Source: Thiospirochaeta perfilievii
GTDB taxonomy: Bacteria > Spirochaetota > Spirochaetia > DSM-2461
Length of the DNA: 64,000 bases
Assembly: GCF_008329945.1 (NCBI RefSeq)
Contig: NZ_CP035807.1
Coordinates: forward strand, 2,294,001-2,358,000
Direction: 5' to 3'
The notes under the pieces are model-generated. The model made no database searches. It worked only from the letters and a program-made list of their open reading frames with translations, and was not told where the DNA came from. The position numbers were made by a program, and so were the translations under genes. Of this stretch, positions 1 to 15,000 are shown one piece after another (position 1 is the stretch's first letter; each line of letters opens with the position of its first letter).

Positions 1-3000
1 TTAATGATCCGCTATTTGGAGCAAGTCATACTGATGTTAAATCTTTAACTATTGAAAGTGGTGCAACTGTTTATACTGCAGGATTTAATTTAACTGTTAC
101 AGGAGAAGTGTCTGGTGAAGGTTATATAGATTCTACAGGGGGAGGTTTAAGTTTTTCGAATATTACCTCTTTAGGCGGATTTTCCATATCTGGTGGAAGT
201 GTAAATTTTACAGGGATTGAAGAGTTTGAAGATTTTGATATAAGTGGGGCTACTTGTAATGCTTCTGGTACCAGTCTAACAATAAATGGAACTATCTCAG
301 GTAGTGGAACAATAAGTAGTTCCAACACAGATGTATCCATAAATGAAATAGCATCTTTAGGGACATTGGATATTAACAGTGGAACTTTAGATATTATTTC
401 AGATTCAACACTAACAAATTTAGAGTTAGATAATATTACTTTTACACCTACTTTAAACATTACTACAACTAATACAACGCTAACTACAAATTCTGTTTTA
501 AATATAGGAAGTGGAAAAGAGTTCTATGTGACTAATCAGCTAGACGATTGGTTTGACTCAATAATAAACCTAGATGGTGGGAATCTGTATGTAGATAATA
601 CCAATGGAAATTTTGCCGAGATAAATTTAACTAATAATTCAACCTTATACGTTTTAGGTAGTAGTGTCGTTGGATTTGGTTCATTAACAACTTCTAATAA
701 TTGTACTATTGATATTGGTAGTGGAAGTATTAATGTTCCTGCAGGTTTAACAGGTTCTCCTCATATTAACTCTAGCGGAGGTAGTTTTGAAATTAATCAG
801 AGTATAAACGCTACAATTACTGGATCTTTTTCAAGTATAAGTCTACAAGCTGGAGGTACGATTACATATGCAGGAGATATTGAATTTTTAGGAAATGCAA
901 TATTTACAAATGTAGATTCTAATGGATATAAAACTTTTTTTAATGGAACTGGAGAATTAACCGGTTCATTATCAGCAGTCTTTGATGATATAGAAATTGG
1001 GAGTTCAGGAAATCTCACCCTAGGATCAGCTATTTCTATTTCAGGTGACTGGATAAATAATGGTGTTTTTATTAATAATAATAACGATGTTACTTTTGAA
1101 GGTTCTGCAAAAGCTTCAGCAATTTATGGTGATAATAGTTTTAAGGGTTTTTTATGTGCAACTGATAGTAAAAAGCTTATTTTTGAAGCTGGAAAAACAC
1201 AAACCATTGCAGTATTAGACTTAAGTGCATCAGATAATGATAATGCAATAACTCTTTCTAGTACTATCCCTGGAACAAAATGGAATTTAATTAATACTGA
1301 ATCTCATACTACCCAAAGACTGCTGGTTATTGATAGTGATGCTACTGGAAGTGCAGCAACAATAGATGCGTGTACTTTAGTTGGAGCAAGTTATGATGGT
1401 GGTAATAATACTAACTGGAATGGATTTACTACTCAAAATACTTGGCTTGGTGGTGCTATAGGGAATGAAACTAATTGGAATGAACCTTCTAACTGGAGTG
1501 AGGGAGTTGTCCCTCCTGGAGGTTCAGATGTTTTTAACGTTAATGACAGAGCTTTAATTCCTACTGGGAAGCCTTATTATCCTGTATTAACAGGTCAAAC
1601 AAAAGTTGCCTTTTTAATTGTTAGTGCCGGTGCTGAGATTGATTTAGCAGGTAATAATTTACAGGTTTATGCTAATTTTAGAAATCAGGGTACTATTAGA
1701 ATTAATGGCTCTGCTTCTATAACGGATTATGCGTTAACTCCAATTTCAGATATAGGTTCTGGTACTGTAGAGTTTTATGGTTCAGCCACTGATACATCAG
1801 GATGGGGACAAGATTTTTATAATTTAGTAATTTCATCCTCTGGAGCTGTTACTTTAAATTCTGCAAGTACAGTATATGGAACCATGGATATCTCTTCTGG
1901 TTCTCTAGATATTGGAGCAAATACACTAACATTAAAAGGTGATATCTCAAATAGTGGTTCAGGTATATCTACTACCGGGGTTGTTAATATCGATGGAAAT
2001 GTTTATTCCACAGGCGATTTTTCTTTTAACAATTTGAATATAACTGCAGGTAATAGATTAACTCTTGCAGGAAATCTAGAAATTTCTGGGGATTTAGATA
2101 ATTTAGGGGACTTAGTAACATCAAATAATAAAGTTACTTTTAATGGTACAAATACTATTACAGGTAATTCTATTACTTTTGGAGATATTGAAAATATAGG
2201 ATCTTTAACTCTTAATCAGGATATTCAAGTTGGTGGAAATTGGATCTTTACAACAGGATTTAGTAGTGGAATATATGATGTTGAATTTGTTGATGGAATA
2301 GGATCTTCTACAATTTATGGAGATAACACTTTTAGTAGTTTTACATGTAATTCCCCAGGGAAATCATTACTTTTTGAATCAAATAAAACGCAGACAATAG
2401 GAAAAATAACTTTATTAGGTATAGAGTCTAATTTAATAACTTTAAATAGTACGTCCTTAGACAAGTATATAATAAATAATACAAACAATACAAATAACAG
2501 TATTGATTCTATTTCAGTATCTAATTCTACTTTAACGGGAGATGATATTAATGCGGGTTATCACTCTGTTGATGCTGGAGGAAATGAGGTTATTACTTCG
2601 CCTAAGTGGATTTTTCCAAGGGAAGTTTATGTTTGGTCAGGATACATTGATACCGATTGGACAAACTTAACAAACTGGGAACTCTCCTCTGGTGATTTAG
2701 TTACAACTCTTCCAAGTTCTACTGATTGGGTTTCAATACCAACGGGATTATCTAATTATCCTGTTATTACTGATGAAAATATAACGTTAAAAAATATTAA
2801 TGTATCTTCTGGAGCTAGTTTAGAAATAGCTGGAACTTCAACTTGTACCTTAGTTAGTTTAAATAATGATGGAACAATTATTATAAGTGGTAGTGATGTT
2901 AATCCAATTAATATTGTTGATACTAATTCTGGTACTTTTGAATATACAGGAACAGTTTCTGTTAAAGATTTTGGAACTACTGATTACTATAATATAAAGT

Positions 3001-6000
3001 TTAGTGGAGTCGGAACAAAAACATTAGTAAATGACTTAAATATAAATGGTTCTCTTGTATTATCTGAAGGTATCCTAGATTGTAGTAGTAATAATATTAA
3101 TCTATCAGGAAATTGGACTCAACTATCAGGTTCCACATTAACTCCAGGTGCTAATACTGTAACATTTGAAGACTCATCAAATTTTACTGGTATAACATCA
3201 TTTGATAATTTAGTAATTGATACAGGGGCCGTATTAAATATATTAAGTGATATTGAAGTAAATAACATTACAATCTCAGGTATCTTAAACGGTGGTTCAT
3301 CAACTATTAAAGTTAACGGTGACTGGGTAAATAGTGGCACTTTTAATCGAGAAACAGGGACTGTAGAATTTTTAGCCGGTGTTGGAGCATCAACTATTTC
3401 TGGTGAAAACACTTTTAACACTCTAAAGTGTATCTCTCCATCTAAAACTATAAATTTTCCACAGGGTGTAACTCAGACATTCTATGATCTTATACTTGAT
3501 GGTGGGGCCATCGGTACTAGAATAACCCTTACAAGTGGAGCTGATTGGACATTTAAAAACCTTAAAGGAGTAGATGCTCAAGTATCTTTTGTCAGTGTAG
3601 AATTTGGTCAAATTGATGAGTCTGGAGAGAATATTGGAGCATCGGATAGTCTTTTTGATGCTAATACAGATACACTAACAACTAAAATTTGGAAAAGTAT
3701 ATCTCCAACAATTATAACTTGGAATGGATCTTCTAGCTCTGTTTGGAATCTCGCATCGAATTGGACTCCTGCACAAATTCCAACAGTTATAGATTCTGTA
3801 ATAATTCCGGATTCTGGAACAACTACAAATGATCCAATCCTAACTACAGATATAGAAGTTAATAATTTAACAATTGAAACAGGTGGTATTTTTGATACAT
3901 CAGATAATAATGTAACTATAAATGGATTAATTGATATCCAAGGTACTGGAATTCTCAAAAGATCTGGTTTAGCTTCCCAGTCTATATCAAAAACTGATAA
4001 TGATTCTGGTACTGTTGAATATGTAACAACAACAACAACTTCTATTCAAAATTATTCAGGAACTGATTATTACAATTTAACAATTAGTAGTGGTGCTAAT
4101 AGTTTAATTTCTGATCTTAGTATTTCTGGAAGTCTTAATTTATCCGGTGGAACATTAGATACTTCAACTTATAGTGTAATATTTAGTGGCGGTGACGCAG
4201 GTTCTATTACAGGTGCAATTAATTTTTATGATTTAATAATAAACAAAAACTTAACAGCAAATACTATAACCATTGATACTGGAATAATCGTTTCAAATGA
4301 TCTATCTATAAGCCAGGGAACCTTAAACTTAAATGGAACCGATAATAGTGTTTCTGGTGATATAAATCTAACTGGAGGAATATTGCTAGGTGGTAGTGGA
4401 ACTTTGGCTCTTTCAGGTTCTTTTAACTCCTCTGGTGGAACATTCACAGCGGAAACAAGTACTATTCTATTAGATGGTGTTAGTTCTTCAATTATTTATG
4501 GTTCAAATAGTTTTTATAATTTTAGCTGTTCAACATCAAATAAAGAAATTAAATTCAAATCAGGAACAACTCAAACAATAACAAATGCTTTTAATATTTC
4601 AGGAGGAAATGATCCTAATCGAATTGATTTAGTTAGTACTTTATCTGGTAGTCAATGGAATTTGTCTGCTGCAACTTCAACAGTGTCTAATGTTAATGTT
4701 CAAGACTCAAATATTGTAGGTGGTGATGATATAACAGCAACTTTAGATAGTGCTGATTTAGGTAATAATACGGTTAGTGGATATCCTAAGTGGATTTTTA
4801 CATCAATTTACACTTGGGATGGAAGTGAAGGTGATGGCGATTGGAATAATGCTGCAAACTGGGATATAAATTCAGTCCCTAGTGGTGTTTTAGATGTGGT
4901 TATTATCCCTTCAGTTGCAACTAATCCAAAACTTCCTATTGGGGGAGTCTCAATATATTCATTGGTAATAGAAACAGGAGGTATCCTTGATTTAAATGGT
5001 CAGGATTTAACTTTATCCTCATTAGATCTACAAGCTGGAGGTACTATAAAGCTACAAGGAATTGAAGATATCATAGGAACTTCAATTCCAGACACTCAAG
5101 GAACTATAATATATTATGGAGTTCCTGGAACTGGAAATTATCCCAATCTCTCTCTAGGTGACTCATACTATAATTTAACCTTTGAGGATGTTGGTGGTAA
5201 TGATGACGTATGGACAATTGCTGCTAATTTAAATATTGCATTAGGAGGGACTCTAACTTTAAATGGTGGTGTTTTAGACCTTGATGATAAGAATTTAACA
5301 ATTAATACAGCAGGAAACTATAGTTATTCAGTAGGAACTTTAAGGCTGGCAGGATCTCAGGGAACAGTTTTTGGTTTAGTTGCTAACCCAGGGAGTGATT
5401 ATATCCCTGGATTAGTTGAGTATACAGGAACAACTTCAGCATTTGCTGCTGGTTATTTATATAATGATTTATCTCTATTAGCAGGAAGTGTTATAACTCT
5501 TGGTAATAATATAAGTATATCTGGTGATATGCTTATTTCTGGAACTTTAATAGATAACGGTCAAACCATAAGTGTAAGTGGAAACTGGACAAACACGGCA
5601 GGAACATTAACAGCCACAGGAGTTGTAGACTTTACAGGAGCAAATGGTTCAACATCTGTAATAGCTGGTAACACCACCTTCGATGTATTAAGTTCATCGA
5701 TAGATAATAAAATAATCCAGTTTACAGCAGGAACAACCCAAAGTGTAAACCAACTAGATATGACCCCAACAACAACAGATGGGACAGCATATATCCACCT
5801 TTATAGTACAGGTTTAGCAACTTGGAATATTTCTAATACCGGTGCTGGTGATGATAATATGGACTATGTAAAGGTTCAGTACAGTGTAAATACTGGGGCC
5901 GATAACCTAAATGCTGGAACACATAGTTTAAACGAAGGAAATAATGAGGTAAGTGGGGCTGCAGGAATCTGGCTGTTCCCAGTAAGCCTAACTTGGGATG

Positions 6001-9000
6001 GATCCTCTAATAATGGGACATGGTACGATATAACAAACTGGACTCCAGAGAGTATCCCTACAGGAGCGAGTACAGCGACAATAGCCGATGTTTCAGCAAC
6101 ATATTTACAACCAGTTTTAGTCTCAGCAGTAGAGATTGATACATTAAACATCTCTACAGATGCAACCCTGGATGTTGCAGGGAATAACCTAACAATAAAC
6201 ACAGCCTTTAATAATGATGGAACCCTTTACCGAACAGGTGGAGAGACAGTAAGTCTAACAGATATAGATAGTGGAACAGTAAGTTATACTGGAGCAGGGC
6301 TTGTAAATATCCAAGACTATGATGCAGGAGCTGGAGCAGATTATTTTAACTTAATAGTCGTAGAAGGAAATAAGAGTTTAACGGCTAACCTATTTGTAGC
6401 TGGAACCCTGGATCTAACAAACTCAGACTCTGTGTTATTAACAGGTGTAAATAATTTAACAGTAACTGGAGCAGTTTCAGGCTTCGGTGTAATCTCATCC
6501 ACAGCTGGAACCACCGATTTAGGTTCAGGAACCATAAGAGCCACAGGAACCCACGGTGTTTTAACAACAGCTGGAGTCTTAACCATAAAAACCGAGTCTA
6601 TAACAGCGACAACAGATAACTTAATAATAACTTCCTTAGAAGGAACAGCAACAACCACGTTTATAGGGGAAGCAAAGGATGCTACAACTAGCGGTGGGTC
6701 TTTACAAATAGATGCCAAAACCGCAGCAGGAACACCAATAGTTTATGGAAAGATAAACGCTTTAAACCTTGGGGTAGATGTAACAAGTGGAGCTAATAAT
6801 TTAGACATTGATACAGGAAGTGGATCAGGAGTAGTAACTTCCACAGCTGGGGATTTTACTCTAGCAGGGGGCACAACTAATATTCAGGGAGACTGGGGCT
6901 TAGTAACTATAAATGGTGGAACAGGAGCAGTTGGCGCTAATAGTTTAACCACAACTGGAAACATAACAGGTACTGGAACACTCACCGCAACAAGTGGAAC
7001 AATAACAGTTGGTTCCGACTGGGATATAGCTAATTTTACAACAGGAACAAGTAGGGTAGTCTTTACCAATGTTACAGCCAATATAACATCTGGTTCCGCC
7101 ACAACTTTTTACGATTTAGAGGTAGGAGTAGGTTCAACTCTAACCCCGGCAGGAGGTGAGACTATAACAGTTTCCAGGGATTTACTTGGTCTTGGAACCC
7201 TAAGCCCTGTAGCAGAAACTGTAGTTGTAAATAGAAACTGGGATATAACAGGTTTTACAAAAGGAACATCAACTGTTCAGTTTAATAATGGCTTTGACTC
7301 TGTAATAAATAAAGCAGTAACCTTTAATGACTTAGAGTTAGTAGCTGGAAACCTAGAACTACTTGCAACCGTGGATATAGGGGCAGCAAATGTAACCCTA
7401 ACTTCAGGAACTCTAACAGATAATGGTCAAACCATAAGTGTAAGTGGAAACTGGACAAACACGGCAGGAACATTAACAGCCACAGGAGTTGTAGACTTTA
7501 CAGGAGCAAATGGTTCAACATCTGTAATAGCTGGTAACACCACCTTCGATGTATTAAGTTCATCGATAGATAATAAAATAATCCAGTTTACAGCAGGAAC
7601 AACCCAAAGTGTAAACCAACTAGATATGACCCCAACAACAACAGATGGGACAGCATATATCCACCTTTATAGTACAGGTTTAGCAACTTGGAATATTTCT
7701 AATACCGGTGCTGGTGATGATAATATGGACTATGTAAAGGTTCAGTACAGTGTAAATACTGGGGCCGATAACCTAAATGCTGGAACACATAGTTTAAACG
7801 AAGGAAATAATGAGGTAAGTGGGGCTGCAGGAATCTGGCTGTTCCCAGTAAGCCTAACTTGGGATGGATCCTCTAATAATGGGACATGGTACGATATAAC
7901 AAACTGGACTCCAGAGAGTATCCCTACAGGAGCGAGTACAGCGACAATAGCCGATGTTTCAGCAACATATTTACAACCAGTTTTAGTCTCAGCAGTAGAG
8001 ATTGATACATTAAACATCTCTACAGATGCAACCCTGGATGTTGCAGGGAATAACCTAACAATAAACACAGCCTTTAATAATGATGGAACCCTTTACCGAA
8101 CAGGTGGAGAGACAGTAAGTCTAACAGATATAGATAGTGGAACAGTAAGTTATACTGGAGCAGGGCTTGTAAATATCCAAGACTATGATGCAGGAGCTGG
8201 AGCAGATTATTTTAACTTAATAGTCGTAGAAGGAAATAAGAGTTTAACGGCTAACCTATTTGTAGCTGGAACCCTGGATCTAACAAACTCAGACTCTGTG
8301 TTATTAACAGGTGTAAATAATTTAACAGTAACTGGAGCAGTTTCAGGCTTCGGTGTAATCTCATCCACAGCTGGAACCACCGATTTAGGTTCAGGAACCA
8401 TAAGAGCCACAGGAACCCACGGTGTTTTAACAACAGCTGGAGTCTTAACCATAAAAACCGAGTCTATAACAGCGACAACAGATAACTTAATAATAACTTC
8501 CTTAGAAGGAACAGCAACAACCACGTTTATAGGGGAAGCAAAGGATGCTACAACTAGCGGTGGGTCTTTACAAATAGATGCCAAAACCGCAGCAGGAACA
8601 CCAATAGTTTATGGAAAGATAAACGCTTTAAACCTTGGGGTAGATGTAACAAGTGGAGCTAATAATTTAGACATTGATACAGGAAGTGGATCAGGAGTAG
8701 TAACTTCCACAGCTGGGGATTTTACTCTAGCAGGGGGCACAACTAATATTCAGGGAGACTGGGGCTTAGTAACTATAAATGGTGGAACAGGAGCAGTTGG
8801 CGCTAATAGTTTAACCACAACTGGAAACATAACAGGTACTGGAACACTCACCGCAACAAGTGGAACAATAACAGTTGGTTCCGACTGGGATATAGCTAAT
8901 TTTACAACAGGAACAAGTAGGGTAGTCTTTACCAATGTTACAGCCAATATAACATCTGGTTCCGCCACAACTTTTTACGATTTAGAGGTAGGAGTAGGTT

Positions 9001-12000
9001 CAACTCTAACCCCGGCAGGAGGTGAGACTATAACAGTTTCCAGGGATTTACTTGGTCTTGGAACCCTAAGCCCTGTAGCAGAAACTGTAGTTGTAAATAG
9101 GAACTGGGATATAACAGGTTTTACACAGGGAACATCAACTGTTCAGTTTAATAATGGCTTTGACTCTGTAATAAATAAAGCAGTAACCTTTAATGACTTA
9201 GAGTTAGTAGCTGGAAACCTAGAACTACTTGCAACCGTGGATATAGGGGCAGCAAATGTAACCCTAACTTCAGGAACTCTAACAGATAATGGTCAAACCA
9301 TAAGTGTAAGTGGAAACTGGACAAATACAGCAGGAACATTAACAGCAACTGGAGTTGTAGACATTACAGGAGCAGACGGTTCAACCTCTGTAATATCTGG
9401 TAATACAACCTTTGATGTATTAAGTTCATCGGTGGATAACAAAATAATCCAGTTTACAGCAGGAACAACCCAAAGTGTAAACCAACTAGATATGACCCCA
9501 ACAACAACAGATGGTACAGCATATATCCACCTTTATAGTACAGGTTTAGCAACTTGGAATATTTCTAATACCGGTGCTGGTGATGATAATATGGACTATG
9601 TGAAGGTTCAGTACAGTGTAAATACTGGGGCCGATAACCTAAATGCTGGAACACATAGTTTAAACGAAGGAAATAATGAGGTAAGTGGAGCTGCAGGAAT
9701 CTGGCTGTTCCCAGTAAGCCTCACTTGGGATGGATCCTCTAATAATGGGACATGGTACGATATAACAAACTGGACTCCAGAGAGTATCCCTACAGGAGCG
9801 AGTACCACGACAATAGCCGATGTTTCAGCAACATATTTACAACCAGTTTTAGTATCAGCAGTAGAGATTGATACATTAAACATCTCTACAGATGCAACCC
9901 TGGATGTTGCAGGGAATAACCTAACAATAAACACAGCCTTTAATAATGATGGAACCCTTTACCGAACAGGTGGAGAGACAGTAAATCTAACAGATATAGA
10001 TAGTGGAACAGTAAGTTATACTGGAGCAGGGCTTGTAAATATCCAAGACTATGATGCAGGAGCTGGAGCAGATTATTTTAACTTAATAGTCGTAGAAGGA
10101 AATAAGAGTTTAACAGCTAGCCTATTTGTAGCTGGAACCTTTGATCTAACAAACTCAGACTCTGTGTTATTAACAGGTGGAAATAATTTGACGGTAACAG
10201 GAGCAGCTTCAGGTTTAGGTGTAATCTCATCTACAGCAGGAACCACCAATTTAGGTTCAGGAACCATAAGAGCTACAGGAACCCACGGTGTTTTAACAAC
10301 AGCTGGAGTCTTAACCATAAAAACCGAGTCTATAACAGCAACAACAGATAACTTAATAATAACATCCTTACAGGGAACAGCCGCAACCACTTTTATAGGG
10401 GAAGCAAAGGATGCTACAACTAGCGGTGGGTCTTTACAAATAGATGCCAAAACCGCAGCAGGAACACCAATAGTTTATGGAAAGATAAACGCTTTAAATC
10501 TTGGGGTAGATGTAACAAGTGGTGCTAATAATTTAGACATTGATACAGGTTCTGGAGCTGGAGTAGTAACTTCCACAGCTGGGGATTTTACTCTAGCAGC
10601 GGGAACAACTAATATTCAGGGAGACTGGGGCTTAGTAACTATAAATGGTGGAACAGGAGCAGTTGGCGCTAATAGTTTAACCACAACTGGAAACATAACA
10701 GGTGCTGGAACCCTAAGTGGGACAACAGGAACAATAACAGCTGGAGCTGACTGGGATATAGCTAATTTTACAACAGGAACAAGTAGGGTCGTCTTTACCA
10801 GTGTAGCAGCTAATATAACATCTGGTTCCGCCACAACTTTTTACGATTTAGAGGTAGGAGCAGGTTCAACTCTAACCCCGGCAGTAGGTGAGACTATAAC
10901 AGTTTCCAGGGATTTACTTGGTCTTGGAACCCTAAGCCCTGTAGCAGAAACTGTAGTTGTAAATAGGAACTGGGATATAACAGGTTTTACACAGGGAACA
11001 TCAACTGTTCAGTTTAATAATGGCTTTGACTCTGTAATAAATAAAGCAGTAACCTTTAATGACTTAGAGTTAGTAGCTGGAAACTTAGAACTACTGGCAA
11101 CCGTTAATATAGGGGCAGCAAATGTAACCCTAACTTCAGGAACCCTAACGGATAACGGTCAAACCATAAGTGTAAGTGGAAACTGGACAAATACAGCAGG
11201 AACATTAACAGCCACAGGAGTTACTGAGTTTATTGATAATGGAGTTATTTCTAGAATCTTCGGTGATACAACTTTTTATGAATTTAAATGTAATACTCCT
11301 GGGAAAACTTTACAATTTGAAGCAGGATCTCTACAAGGTGCCAATATATTTAACATAAATGGTGATAATTCATCTTTACCAGCTTCATTTGTTTCACTAG
11401 AAAGTTCATTAGTTGGAACAGTGTGGAATATTAAAAACAATCCAGGTGTTGATTCTTTGACTTATTTAGCAGTTCAGGACAGCAATGTTGATGATACAGG
11501 GGATAGTTTAGATGCAGGAGCGACCAGTTACAACAAAGGTAATAATGATATTATAGGAGTTAGTTATTGGTTTTTTAGACCTAGTGTAATTACTTGGACT
11601 GGAGCCGGGCCTGATATCGGTGGTGGATTTAGAGATTGGGAAAATGCTTCTAACTGGTTCCCAGAAAGTGTCCCAACCCTAAATAATAATGTAAATATTC
11701 CAAATGTTTCTAATAAACCAAAATTAACTGAGGCCGCATATACTAAAGAATTAAGTATAGATGTAAATGCTGAGCTTTATATTGATGGGAAACAGTTATA
11801 TATTGACCCTGATGATTTAAATGGATTAGATGATTTAACAGACTTAGTAAATGGTGGTACTATTTATAGGCTTGGGACCGCTGGGGAGACTGTGACAAAA
11901 ACTGACTCGACAAGTGGAACAGTTGTATATCAAGGTGTTGGAGTTGGAGATATAGAAGAGTACCCAGGATTAAATGATTATTATAATTTAACAGTTTTAA

Positions 12001-15000
12001 ACGGAAATAAATCACTATCTGCAAGTACAATTGTCACCAATGATTTAGACATTAGTTCTAGTTTAATATGTAATGACTTTAACCTAGAAATTGGAGGCAA
12101 TTTAACAGGGTTAGGAACTTTAACATCTACAGATAATGTAATTACACTTACTGGTAACTGGAGTATTACTAATTACTCTCCATCTGCAACAAAAACAGAA
12201 GGTAGTGTTATCCTAGTTGGACCTGCAGCTTTGGTAAATCCATCACTGCCAGTCACTTTTAATACTTTGACAGTTTCAGGGTCGGGGACAAAAACCATAA
12301 CCCAGGATATTACAGTGGAAAACAGCATTACAGGGGCTGGAGTATTTGATGGAACAGACCAGATTATTACACTTAATGGTGGCTGGAGTCTTCAAGATTT
12401 TATACATGGAACATCAACTGTTAGGTTTCAGACTACACAAACAATAACCCCTACAACAGATAGTGATTTTTATAACCTTGAAATAAACAATGCCTCAATT
12501 TTAACCCTACAAAAAGACATAACAGTTTATAATGATATATGGATAGATAATAGATTAGAAATTGGATCTTATAATTTTAATCTATATGGATATAATCAGG
12601 GAAGTGGAGATGTTACAGGAACAACAGGAAATGTAAATATTCATAGAACAAACCTTGGGGCTTTAGTATCTCCATTTAACTTTACTACACTCTCACTAGA
12701 TATGTTTATTATTAATGACATTACAGTAGATGATGACTTTGTACTAGAAACGTCTGGAAATATTACATTTAATGGTAGTATTAACGGTAAGAGTTTAGAT
12801 GTTTTATCAACTGGTGTTGGACACACAGTAACTATGCTTGGAACAATAGGGGATACAACGCCAATAGGAACAGCAGGAACAGCTGCTCCATTAAATATAA
12901 CATCGGAAAATATAGTATTAACAGAGAATATAACAGTAGCTGGCTCACTATTAGAAAATATATTTACCGGAAATATAGACTTCCAGGGCTTAACTTTAAC
13001 ATCCGCTTCGGATCTAAAATTTACCGGAGGTAGTATAAATACATCTTCGTCTGCAGTTAACATTATTACAACAGGGACAACAAAAAATATAACAATAGAT
13101 AATCCCATTACTCAAAATACAGCTTTAAATATAGATAGTTCAGGATTTATATTATTAAATGAAACAGTAGCTGGAAATGGTAATTCTATAGATTTTACAG
13201 CCGTAGACAATATTGGAATTGTTAAGAGTATAACATCCTCAGCAGTAATGAACTATACATCAACAACCGGAGATATAAATATAAGTGATGTTGCATTAAT
13301 ATCATCATCAGACGAAATAACTTTAGATGCTAAAGATATTAGAGTTGGAGGTATAAAATCTACTAACGTATCCCCAACAGCTGTAAGTATTACAACAACA
13401 GGAAGTTTAATTGATAATGGGGATTCTCTTTTAGATCTTCAAACCCCTAATGGAGGAACAAATCTTAATCTAACTACAGGAACAACTCTACCTATAGAGA
13501 CTCTAATAAAAGAAATCCAGTTTAATGTAACAGGCACCGGGGACTTTGAACTTAACCAAACAGGTGGAGATTTAACAATAAATGGAAGCAGTGTAAACAG
13601 TGGTGTAACAAATATTAATTTAACAGGAGACCTATATATAGACTTTTTAAATGTTGGAGTTAATACCCTTAACATAGATGTTGATGGAAGTATCTTAGAG
13701 TCACCTACACCTGATGCTGGGGTAGATATAACCTCTGGAAATATTAACTTTGTAACATCAAATAACATCTCTTTCTCTGAACCTTTGGAAATAGCAGCCC
13801 CATTAATGGACATAAATAATACAGGTACCGGTGGAATCTCTATAAACAATATCCCAACAGCTGATGTTGTAATTACTAAATTAGATAGCGTAGGTGGAGA
13901 TATAAACTATAATCAGAGCATCAACGACTTAACCATAAATGGAACAATAACCACTACAGGAAATATTGTAATTGATAGTAATGGATCAATTTTAGATGGA
14001 ACTATACCAGAAACTGCAATAATCTCTGGAACAGATTTAACAATATTATCACAAACTGGATCAGTTGGATTAACAGGTAGTGGGGATATAGATGTAGATA
14101 TTACTAAATTAGTTGAAGCCAACTCATCTTTAGGTGGTGTTTATATTACAGAAGTTGGGGATAAAAATCTTGAAGTTACATATATAAACTCAACAAATGG
14201 TAACATTGAGTTATTAAATGAAGCAGCTACAAGTGGAGATATAACAATTGACTCTGGAATTAATAAAGGAATAGTTTCAGATTTAATAGATGATGTTATA
14301 AATATCTCCTCAAATAATGGTGATATCTTATCCCTAGGGGTAACATCTGCAACAAATCTTGATATTGCTGGATATAAAATTAACTTAGTATCAGCAGGAG
14401 TTATAGGTTCTGAATCTAATCAGATCGATATAGACTCAGGTAATGAACTTAATGTAACTACAAACTCTGAAGTTTGGATTAATGATAGATTCGGAGTCTT
14501 GAATGTAAATAGTATCTCTGCCCCTACTGGGGATGTAAGGTTAACAGCTGTAGATGGATTGTTCAGGTTTCCTGGAGGATCAGTTTTATCAGACTCCCTA
14601 CAGTTAATTACAACTAATGGGGATATTGGAACTTCGACTACACCACTAAGTATTGATACCAACAATATAGAAATAAATAGTGGGGGCAGTGTTTATCTAC
14701 TAGATTCTGATGATTTAGTATTAGGATTAACCCCAGGAAAATTTGGATCATTTAATATTAGTGGTGCTTCATTAAACGGGACACTAGAAATTACAACAGA
14801 TGGAAACTTAAGTCTAAACGAAGATATAATAAATAATGGAGACTCATTTATTACCTTTAATAGTGGGGCTGGAATCATCTATCTTTCTGCTAATATAACA
14901 TCTAATAATTTAACAATTAGTGACTTAAAGGATATAGTATTTGAATCCCCCGTTGAACTTACAGGTGTTGGTAGCACCATTGGGACTCTCTATGCTGGAA

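Larger units (their letters stand above)
1443..11720 (+). repeat. Eight W-G...NW...P protein modules inside the giant gene
   Basis: Each module starts with W-x-G, has W then NW about 10-20 residues later, then a P, an I-P and P-x-L. The leading Trp codons are at 1443, 2634, 3720, 4815, 5994, 7860, 9726 and 11595. Spacings are 1191, 1086, 1095, 1179, 1866, 1866 and 1869 bp, all multiples of three. Between modules the order of sub-motifs is kept: a GA-x-LD strand, DSGTVEYTG, DYYNL, a GNWT strand, then a TQ-containing strand and a closing WIF/WLF. The first modules are about 360-400 residues. The later ones are 622 because of an extra ~240-residue segment. Confidence 0.85.

Noticed and set aside
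5876-10834. Minus-strand open frames of 72-125 codons repeated in three places inside the giant gene
   Set aside because: They recur only because the DNA repeat recurs. They are antisense to a clear coding frame, lack SDs and resemble no known protein.
5553-11150. CRISPR-like or satellite array
   Set aside because: The 1,866-bp repeats are coding, in frame and far too long for CRISPR; no spacers or cas genes are present.
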